Shown here: one piece after another, positions 5,580 through 7,036 of the stretch
Layout: each line of letters starts with the position of its first letter
Numbering within the stretch: the stretch's first letter is position 1
NCBI GenBank assembly: GCA_028288385.1
Contig: JAQBNX010000528.1
Location: 1-7,036 of the forward strand
Reading direction: 5' to 3'
Source: Spirosoma sp.
GTDB taxonomy: Bacteria > Bacteroidota > Bacteroidia > Cytophagales > Spirosomataceae
DNA: 7,036 nucleotides
Translations under genes and position numbers: made by a program
The notes under the pieces: model-generated
What the model was told of the DNA's origin: nothing
Database searches by the model: none
What the model saw: only the letters and a program-made list of their open reading frames with translations

Positions 5580-6002
5580 TTATAAAACCAGAATTTCATT
5601 AGGGGGCAGGGCGTACTGACTGTCTTTGGTCAGGATAACAATATGATCGCCTTTTTTGCAGGTAGCCAGTACCGACTGCACCGGTAGCTGTTGATACGTT
5701 CTATCCGAAAAAAGATGCAGGGCTCCGGTTGCCTTATCGCGGATGGCCACTTTGAAGTTTATTTTCTGGAGTGCTTTCGTGATAGTTGGTGACAGTTCGA
5801 CCGTCTGCACAGTAAGTTCGCCCGTGGAGGAGGCCGACAACCGACACGTTCCTTTTGGGGTATATTCGTTAACGATCATTTTGCTACCTACAAAAGCGGC
5901 TGAACAACTGGAAAACGGTTGCTGTGCGAGGCTGTGTATGGATAGTATACAGCCGGCAACAAAGCTTAAAGTTGACATTCGCTGTTTCATGTTGCTAGTC
6001 AT
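5580..6002 (-). CDS. Secreted hypothetical protein, first gene of the regulator operon
   Basis: A 140-residue exported protein. Two ATGs compete: 6002, preceded by an A-rich run typical of Bacteroidota starts, and 5990, giving MKQRMS as a compact basic head; either leads into a hydrophobic core (STLSFVAGCILSIHSLA) with likely cleavage after SLA before QQPF. VAGC resembles a lipobox, but hydrophobic residues continue past that cysteine, so ordinary secretion is preferred. The mature part has three cysteines (33, 53, 115), then ELTVQTVELSP, KINFKVAIRDKATG (80-93) and a VLATCKKGDHIVIL segment (111-124), ending PPNEILVL. The F-x-[VL]-x-[IL]-R, Gly, GD-x-[IL]-V pattern is shared with the next gene (Phe83 to Gly118 is 35 residues; 37 there), suggesting distant paralogues. 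A promoter-like box lies 18 bp upstream. No function is recognised. Confidence 0.8.
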   Translation of the reverse strand: MTSNMKQRMSTLSFVAGCILSIHSLAQQPFSSCSAAFVGSKMIVNEYTPKGTCRLSASSTGELTVQTVELSPTITKALQKINFKVAIRDKATGALHLFSDRTYQQLPVQSVLATCKKGDHIVILTKDSQYALPPNEILVL

Positions 6003-6019
6003 TTAGATTTGTGATGAAG

Positions 6020-6027
6020 CAAACCTA
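6020..6027 (-). promoter_or_regulatory. Candidate Bacteroidota -7 promoter box for the regulator operon
   Basis: On the minus strand this reads TAGGTTTG, an exact match to the TAnnTTTG -7 element of Bacteroidota primary-sigma promoters. Transcription would begin near 6016, giving a short leader before the ATG at 6002 or 5990. The -33 position (around 6055-6050, minus strand GGTTCA) does not match TTTG well, which fits a promoter that needs an activator. Eight-base matches with two free positions occur by chance, so confidence is moderate. Confidence 0.42.
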
Positions 6028-6059
6028 CATCCGCCAACAATGCCTGCCATGAACCAGTG

Positions 6060-6085
6060 GTAAAACATTGTAAAGGAAATGTAAA
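6060..6085 (-). promoter_or_regulatory. Triplet of phased TTTAC direct repeats, candidate OmpR/PhoB-type operator
   Basis: On the minus strand TTTAC occurs at 6085-6081, 6074-6070 and 6064-6060, that is, with 11-bp and 10-bp periods, about 44-70 bp upstream of the inferred start of the operon. OmpR/PhoB-family winged-helix proteins bind tandem direct repeats of about 10-11 bp, one repeat per protomer, and the third gene of this operon encodes such a domain. An outer 7-bp inverted pair, AAAACAT (6062-6068) and ATGTTTT (6089-6095), overlaps the same stretch. The repeats are seen directly; their use by this regulator is inference. Confidence 0.4.
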
Positions 6086-6114
6086 AGTATGTTTTGTTGC
6101 TGAAAAACAAATTG

Positions 6115-7035
6115 TTAGTCGCTCCGTAGTGATTTGACAGGGTCCATTAGCGCGGCTCTAATGCTCTGTAAACTGACGGTTAGCAACGCTATGCCCAGGG
6201 CCAGCAGGCCGGCCAGGGCAAATATCCACCAATCCAGATTGGTTTTATAGGTAAAATCCTGTAACCACAGGCTCATTACGTACCAGGCAATTGGACTGGC
6301 AATGACATATGCGATCAGGACTAACCGGAGGAAGTCCTTACTGAGCAACGTTACAATACTGGCAACAGTCGCGCCGAGGACTTTCCGGATTCCAATTTCT
6401 CTGGTGCGCTGCAGCACCACGTGCGATACAAGGCCGTATAAACCCAGGCAACAGATCAGGATAGCAAGCCCGGTGAACGTATTAATCAGCCGGGCCGTCA
6501 GTGTTTCGGTTTCGTAGAAGTTAGCGACCTGCTCGTCTAAAAACTCGTACTCAAATACTTCATCGGGATAGAACTGCTGCCACGTTTGCCGGATGTGCTG
6601 AAGCGTTTGCATGGGATTTGGCCCCGCAATCCGGATACCTGCCCGAGCGTACCAATCGGCATGACTGGCAATAAAACAGGGGCCAATGGGTTCGCGTAAT
6701 GATTTTTCATGAAAGTCTTTCACTACGCCCACAATGGGCATCGGAACGGATGAGAGATGATATTGTAGGGTTTTACCCAGCACCTGCTGCGGATTGCGGA
6801 AGCCCAGTTGGTGAAGTAACGTTTCGTTGATGAGGTACTCACGGATGGTGTCGCTGGGCATGATATTACGACCGGCAACCAGTTTCAACCCGTATGTATT
6901 GAGGTAATGAGCATCGGCCAATCGATCCCGAATGGGAAAAGGAGCCCAATCCGGACTTCCATTGAATTTAAAGGAACCGCCAAACAACTGGCTACTGGCG
7001 GGTGGGCGATGACTGAAGCTTACCGATTGAATGTC
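6115..7035 (-). CDS. MacB/FtsX-type ABC transporter permease, C-terminal part
   Basis: The frame stays open to the right edge, so the start is missing; 306 residues of a protein typically around 800 long are visible. The first 180 or so belong to the extracytoplasmic MacB-like core domain, with FNGSPDWAPFPIRDRLADAHYL, LVAGRN, EYLINETLLHQLGF, GKTLQYHLSS and IVGVVKDFHEKSLRE. The rest is the FtsX permease domain with three membrane helices at about 184-206, 231-257 and 268-292. The cytoplasmic coupling motif RTREIGIRKVLGAT lies at about 210-223, and the protein ends MDPVKSLRSD. Such Bacteroidota permeases lack a fused ATPase, usually have two core/FtsX halves, and probably work on envelope or efflux substrates with a separate ATPase; no specific substrate can be assigned. 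A TTG at 6987 is an internal codon, not a start. The 112-bp gap and promoter-like box after it suggest the next operon is transcribed separately. Confidence 0.92.
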   Translation of the reverse strand, partial: DIQSVSFSHRPPASSQLFGGSFKFNGSPDWAPFPIRDRLADAHYLNTYGLKLVAGRNIMPSDTIREYLINETLLHQLGFRNPQQVLGKTLQYHLSSVPMPIVGVVKDFHEKSLREPIGPCFIASHADWYARAGIRIAGPNPMQTLQHIRQTWQQFYPDEVFEYEFLDEQVANFYETETLTARLINTFTGLAILICCLGLYGLVSHVVLQRTREIGIRKVLGATVASIVTLLSKDFLRLVLIAYVIASPIAWYVMSLWLQDFTYKTNLDWWIFALAGLLALGIALLTVSLQSIRAALMDPVKSLRSD

Positions 7036-7036
7036 A

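Noticed and set aside
5940..5960. Lipoprotein signal (VAGC) in the 140-aa secreted protein
   Set aside because: The hydrophobic core continues about seven residues past the cysteine and ends in a better signal peptidase I site, SLA before QQ.
6089..6114. Terminator for the permease gene in the A/T-rich spacer (TGTTTT/AAAACA pairing)
   Set aside because: The stem is six A/T-dominated pairs with no GC clamp or following T-run, so it would be too weak.
1..7036. CRISPR array, insertion sequence, phage or tRNA genes
   Set aside because: No regularly spaced repeats, transposase or integrase motifs, terminal inverted repeats around genes, or cloverleaf-like sequence were seen.

Overview
The window looks like chromosomal DNA from a Bacteroidota bacterium, most likely a moderately high-GC member of the Cytophagales (Spirosoma-like). 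This rests on the style of the proteins: the MacB/FtsX permease without a fused ATPase, the sodium:solute symporter with a long periplasmic insert, and the transmembrane winged-helix regulator with a Bacteroidota-type periplasmic domain. It also rests on the lack of Shine-Dalgarno motifs before most starts and on a TAnnTTTG-type promoter box. The placement is from memory of these families and no search was run.

Layout, left to right. (1) Positions 2-673 (+) hold the C-terminal part of an acyl-CoA (propionyl-CoA) carboxylase beta subunit. It is followed after 5 bp by a 39-codon single-membrane-segment ORF (679-798, +), too short for usual gene callers. (2) Positions 800-2035 (-) encode a class III PLP-dependent aminotransferase, convergent with the first unit and separated from it by a single base. 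(3) A 309-bp divergent intergenic region (2036-2344) contains a two-tier hairpin, a 10-bp palindrome and a tyrosine-rich 20-codon mini-ORF. (4) Positions 2345-2470 (+) encode a 41-aa single-pass membrane peptide. Its stop overlaps (ATGA) the start of a 564-aa sodium:solute symporter (2467-4161, +), so the peptide is a candidate accessory subunit. (5) Three tightly packed minus-strand genes form an apparent operon: a 140-aa secreted protein (5580-6002), a 145-aa secreted protein (5127-5564) and a 305-aa membrane-anchored winged-helix transcription factor (4196-5113). (6) Positions 6115-7035 (-) hold the C-terminal part of a MacB/FtsX-type ABC permease that runs off the right edge.

The most interesting unit is the three-gene operon. 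Its two exported proteins seem to share a C-terminal domain pattern. The third gene links a periplasmic sensor domain directly to an OmpR/PhoB-type DNA-binding domain with no receiver domain. Upstream of the operon lies a TAGGTTTG promoter box, preceded by three TTTAC repeats spaced 10-11 bp apart, the geometry expected of an OmpR/PhoB-family operator. I propose a self-regulating one-component envelope-sensing circuit in which the secreted proteins are either the regulated output or the ligands. This is inference from gene order and motifs. The remaining genes are ordinary metabolic and transport functions.
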